Below, piece after piece: positions 13,503-16,418 of a stretch of 16,418 nucleotides of DNA (within the stretch, counting starts at the first letter, position 1; every line of letters begins with the position of its first letter). Under the pieces are notes generated by a model, which saw only the letters and a list, made by a program, of their open reading frames with translations, did not search any database and had not been told where the DNA came from. The position numbers and the translations under genes are program-made. The DNA is taken from assembly GCA_051878575.1 (NCBI GenBank), contig JBJEKJ010000017.1, positions 1-16,418 of the forward strand, given 5' to 3'. Source of the stretch: CALZFJ01 sp051878575 (GTDB lineage: Bacteria; Bacteroidota; Bacteroidia; Bacteroidales; Muribaculaceae).

Positions 13503-15341
13503 ATGGACGATCTACGACGACAGGCTGTTGCAGTGCTTAAGCGCTTCTTCGGATATAACGACTTCTATCCCACCCAATATGAGGTAATCGAATGTGTGAT
13601 GAACCACCGCGACGCAGTGGTGCTGATGCCCACAGGCGGAGGCAAGTCGATGTGCTTCCAGATTCCGGCACTGCTCAACGATGGCTGTACGATTGTCGTA
13701 TCGCCATTGCTCGCGCTGATGAAGGACCAAGTCGACGCGCTCCAGGCCTGCGGCATACCCGCCGCATCCATCAACAGCTCACAAAGCGAGGCATTCAACC
13801 GCGAGATAGTAGAGCAGGTGTTTGCACGGCGCATAAAGCTGCTATACATATCGCCCGAGAGGCTGCTCTCGGAGCTCGACTCGTGGTCGGATAATATGAA
13901 AATTAGCCTTATCGCCATCGACGAGGCTCACTGCATATCGCAATGGGGCCACGACTTCCGTCCCGAATACACCCAACTCGCACAGCTCAAAGCACGTTTC
14001 CCCAAAGTGCCCATTATGGCTCTCACGGCCACTGCCGACCGCCTTACGCGCGACGACATCGTGCGACAGCTCAACATTCCCGACGCAAGGATGTTCATAA
14101 CATCATTCGACCGCAAGAACATCTCGCTAAGGGTTATCCGCAATTTGAGCGGGAAAGACAAGCTATATGAGCTCACGAGATTCATCGACCGCCACAAGGG
14201 CGAGAGCGGAATCGTCTACTGCCTGAGCAGGAAGAATGTGGAGAATATGGCTGAGAAACTGAAAAAGCTCGGATACAAGGCAGCAGCTTTCCACGCCGGC
14301 ATGCCAACCGCCGACAAGGAAGCCGTGCAGCAGGCATTCCTCAACGACGACATCCCTATAATTTGTGCCACAATAGCATTCGGAATGGGGATAAACAAGA
14401 GCAACGTGCGGTGGGTGGTTCACAGCAATATGCCCAAGAACATGGAGTGCTATTATCAGGAGATTGGCCGTGCCGGACGCGACGGACTACCGGCAGAGGC
14501 TCTGATGTTCTACTCCTTCGGCGACGTGGCCACGCTTATGAGCTTCGCCAAAGACTCTGGACAAGCATCGGTGAACATCGATAAGCTGCGACGCATGCAG
14601 CAATATGCCGAGGCGAGCGTGTGCCGACGCAGGATTCTGCTCAGCTACTTCAACGAGCGGCTCGAATGTGACTGCGGCAACTGCGACGTATGCAACGACC
14701 CGCCCGAGAGAATCGACGGCACAATAATATGCCAAATGGCGCTGAGCGCAATAGCCCGAGTGGGCGAAAGCGAGGGTGCGACCACGATTATCGACATTCT
14801 GCGTGGCTCTCGACGAGCCGAGATTATAGCCAAGGGCTACGACAAGCTGAAGACCTACGGCGTAGGGCGCAATCTGTCGTTCGCCGAGTGGAATGCCTAT
14901 ATGCTGCAAATGCTCCAACTTGGCATTTTCGACATCGCCTACGACGAGGGATACCATCTTAAAATCACCGATTACGGCAAGGATATTCTCCGCTCCATGC
15001 GAACGGTGCAACTGTCGAAATTCTACTTCGACAACAAACATCCGGCTCCGGAGCGCAAGGAAAAGAGCAATCAGGGCCGCCTGCCTGTCGACACACCGGT
15101 GAGCAAAGAGCTTATATCCAAGCTGAAAGACCTGCGATATGCCATTGCGAAAGCACAAGGCGTTCCGCCCTACATCGTGTTCAACGACAAAGTTCTGGAA
15201 ATAATGGCGGCCGAGCGTCCCGTGACAAAGGCACACTTCGCCACCCTCTATGGCGTGGGCGAGCGAAAGACCGAGATGTATTGGCGACAATTCACCTCAG
15301 CGATAGCCAAATTCATAAAAGAGGAAAACCTACAGCAATGA
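13503..15341 (+). CDS. recQ: ATP-dependent DNA helicase RecQ
   Basis: RecQ is a 3'-to-5' DNA helicase for recombination repair and stalled forks. In order, the 612-residue protein shows the Q-motif region (PTQYEVI, 23-29), Walker A PTGGGKS (43-49), the DEAH box (140-143) with the aromatic loop SQWGHDFRPEY (146-156), ALTATAD (173-179), FGMGINK (293-299) and QEIGRAGRDGLP (319-330). A zinc-binding module follows with Cys374, Cys391, Cys394 and Cys397, the same spacing (17, 3, 3) as in E. coli RecQ. A winged-helix region comes next, then an HRDC domain at about 534-609. All catalytic motifs are intact and the length is normal. The start is the ATG at 13503, 14 nt after the transferase gene. This close spacing suggests a shared transcript, although the two products have no obvious functional link. 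The gene converges with the AraC-type regulator. Confidence 0.97.
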   Translation: MDDLRRQAVAVLKRFFGYNDFYPTQYEVIECVMNHRDAVVLMPTGGGKSMCFQIPALLNDGCTIVVSPLLALMKDQVDALQACGIPAASINSSQSEAFNREIVEQVFARRIKLLYISPERLLSELDSWSDNMKISLIAIDEAHCISQWGHDFRPEYTQLAQLKARFPKVPIMALTATADRLTRDDIVRQLNIPDARMFITSFDRKNISLRVIRNLSGKDKLYELTRFIDRHKGESGIVYCLSRKNVENMAEKLKKLGYKAAAFHAGMPTADKEAVQQAFLNDDIPIICATIAFGMGINKSNVRWVVHSNMPKNMECYYQEIGRAGRDGLPAEALMFYSFGDVATLMSFAKDSGQASVNIDKLRRMQQYAEASVCRRRILLSYFNERLECDCGNCDVCNDPPERIDGTIICQMALSAIARVGESEGATTIIDILRGSRRAEIIAKGYDKLKTYGVGRNLSFAEWNAYMLQMLQLGIFDIAYDEGYHLKITDYGKDILRSMRTVQLSKFYFDNKHPAPERKEKSNQGRLPVDTPVSKELISKLKDLRYAIAKAQGVPPYIVFNDKVLEIMAAERPVTKAHFATLYGVGERKTEMYWRQFTSAIAKFIKEENLQQ

Positions 15342-15377
15342 TAAGCCGTTGGGCGAAAGTCTCCTCAACATCGGCAA

Positions 15378-16253
15378 TCAGCTATTGCGATACTCCTGCG
15401 GCGTCATGCCGGTATAAGTGCGGAAATAGCGCGTGAAAGTGGTTGGCGTGGGAAATCCAAGCGAGGCGGCAATCTTGCTCACCGTAGCCTCCGTACCCTT
15501 TAGCTGCGTCTTTGCGTCCATGATAATCATGTTCATGATTATCTCCTGGGGCGTCATGCCGGTCGTCTTGCTTATCACGTTGCAGAAATGCGACAAAGTG
15601 AGGTTAACCTCATGGGCATAAAACGAGATTTTGTGCTCCTCACGGTAGTTCTCGAAGGCAAGTTGAAGGAATTCCGAGAGCACCTCGTGGTCGCGAGACT
15701 GGCTCTCACGCTTGTTGTCCATGGTCTGATTGCTCATGACCTCCGAAAGGCTTTCCACAAGAATACCCATGATATTGCGTATGATTGGCGTGGTCATTAT
15801 CGATTTCTCCATGCGGCCGGCACGGGCAAGCAGCGACAGCGCATCGGCATATATAGAGCTAACCTCGGGCTCAAGCGTCAGCACAGGATTTCGGAAAAGC
15901 GGCATCATCAATTTCGACATGCTCTTCATGAAATTGATGCTTTGCATGAATTTCGACGAGAATCCTATGAAGCTGATCCGGGTATCGGGACTTACGTCGC
16001 GTATCTGTATGAATGTTCCGGGCAGCACCACGGCAAAATCCGATGTCTTCACGTTATAGTCCCAAAGATTAATCGTGCTTTTCACGCTACCTTGATTAAG
16101 ATATGCAAAAACGCATGCCTGAATGCGGCAGGGAAATTGCGTGTAGTTGTTCAGAATATCGATATTCACATTGTCGTACACCAAAAAATCCACCGGCAGG
16201 TCAAACATTGGCAATTTCTCAGCCTTTCCTTCCTTTGTCAGCAACTCAATCAT
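15378..16253 (-). CDS. AraC-family transcriptional regulator
   Basis: The 291-residue protein has an N-terminal cupin-like sensing domain (about 20-120) and a linker, then an AraC/XylS DNA-binding domain (about 190-291). The second helix-turn-helix is clear: SKIAASLGFPTPTTFTRYFR (259-278), then TGMTPQEYR (281-289). The first is less standard: ISFYAHEVNLTLSHFCNVIS (209-228), then TGMTPQEI (231-238). The repeat of TGMTPQE reflects the two half-domains. No membrane segment is present, so it is a cytosolic one-component regulator. The effector and targets cannot be read from the sequence. It converges with recQ across a 36-nt gap without a visible terminator. The start is the ATG at 16253, close to a -7 box. 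Any partner gene it controls would be to the right, outside the window. Confidence 0.93.
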   Translation of the reverse strand: MIELLTKEGKAEKLPMFDLPVDFLVYDNVNIDILNNYTQFPCRIQACVFAYLNQGSVKSTINLWDYNVKTSDFAVVLPGTFIQIRDVSPDTRISFIGFSSKFMQSINFMKSMSKLMMPLFRNPVLTLEPEVSSIYADALSLLARAGRMEKSIMTTPIIRNIMGILVESLSEVMSNQTMDNKRESQSRDHEVLSEFLQLAFENYREEHKISFYAHEVNLTLSHFCNVISKTTGMTPQEIIMNMIIMDAKTQLKGTEATVSKIAASLGFPTPTTFTRYFRTYTGMTPQEYRNS

Positions 16254-16274
16254 ACAATCACAATAATTTTTTTA

Positions 16275-16282
16275 CAAAATTA
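16275..16282 (-). promoter_or_regulatory. Candidate -7 box of the AraC-type regulator
   Basis: TAATTTTG on the minus strand matches TAnnTTTG. Transcription would start near 16268, leaving a short leader of about 15 nt. The -33 region, TGTGAATC, is a weak match to TTTG. Confidence 0.5.
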
Positions 16283-16364
16283 GTAATAATTCCCGATTCA
16301 CATCATAAAAATCGATAAATTTGTTCATCATTTTGCTATCGCAGCGAAAAATTTACCTAAATAA

Positions 16365-16400
16365 ATGGAGGCTGTGTCAAAATAGGCGCAGCCTCATTTT
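16365..16400. terminator. Hairpin at the right edge, terminator or repeat end
   Basis: GAGGCTGTG pairs with CGCAGCCTC (9 bp, one wobble) around TCAAAATAGG. The plus strand continues ATTTTTAT, fitting an intrinsic terminator. The minus strand continues CATTTATTT, a poorer match. No plus-strand gene ends just before it, so it may serve a minus-strand gene outside the window. The GGCTGTGTCAAAAT string also resembles ends of some insertion sequences, so it might be an IS or dispersed-repeat boundary. Confidence 0.45.
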
Positions 16401-16418
16401 TATAATGAGCTGTAAAAC

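Noticed and set aside
14487..15290. 267-codon minus-strand reading frame opposite recQ
   Set aside because: It lies fully inside the RecQ zinc, winged-helix and HRDC coding region and shows no family features.
15588..16283. 231-codon plus-strand reading frame opposite the AraC-type gene
   Set aside because: The sense strand has a clear AraC DNA-binding domain; the antisense product is histidine-rich and unrecognisable.

Overview
The window looks like chromosomal core DNA from the phylum Bacteroidota, order Bacteroidales. I suspect a Muribaculaceae-like gut lineage, but that is inference. The evidence is repeated promoter boxes of the Bacteroidales type (TTTG or TTG, about 20 nt, then TAnnTTTG), few Shine-Dalgarno sequences, and a typical gene set: a long PPi-dependent phosphofructokinase, a five-repeat DUF349 protein, a lipocalin-like lipoprotein, and an Fe-S scaffold paired with a GGGtGRT protein. 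I see no complete mobile element, CRISPR array, prophage or rRNA.

Left half, mostly minus strand. An operon of an IscU/NifU-like scaffold and a GGGtGRT-family protein (cut by the left edge) is followed by a small lipoprotein gene with its own promoter. Next comes PPi-phosphofructokinase, which ends in a strong intrinsic terminator. Then an apparent three-gene operon, read right to left, encodes a short NfeD-like membrane protein, KdsB (CMP-Kdo synthesis for LPS) and a cytosolic M16-fold protein without the zinc motif. Upstream of it is a UPF0104/YbhN-type multi-spanning membrane protein with a good promoter and a hairpin across its stop codon.

Centre and right half, mostly plus strand. A tRNA with anticodon CAT has a textbook promoter and a 15-bp terminator stem that starts at the last base of its CCA end. 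It is followed by a DUF349 protein, a secreted class-C beta-lactamase-fold serine hydrolase, and a two-gene unit of a polyprenyl-phosphate hexose-1-phosphate transferase and RecQ helicase 14 nt apart. An AraC-family regulator on the minus strand converges on recQ. The right edge holds a hairpin that is either a terminator or the end of a repeat or IS.

Several genes serve the envelope (kdsB, the WcaJ-like transferase, the UPF0104 and NfeD proteins, the serine hydrolase, the lipoprotein), but this is not a dedicated polysaccharide locus. I found no clearly new multi-gene system. The least understood parts are the cysteine-rich scaffold/GGGtGRT pair, the catalytically stripped M16 protein downstream of kdsB, and a few unexplained repeats.
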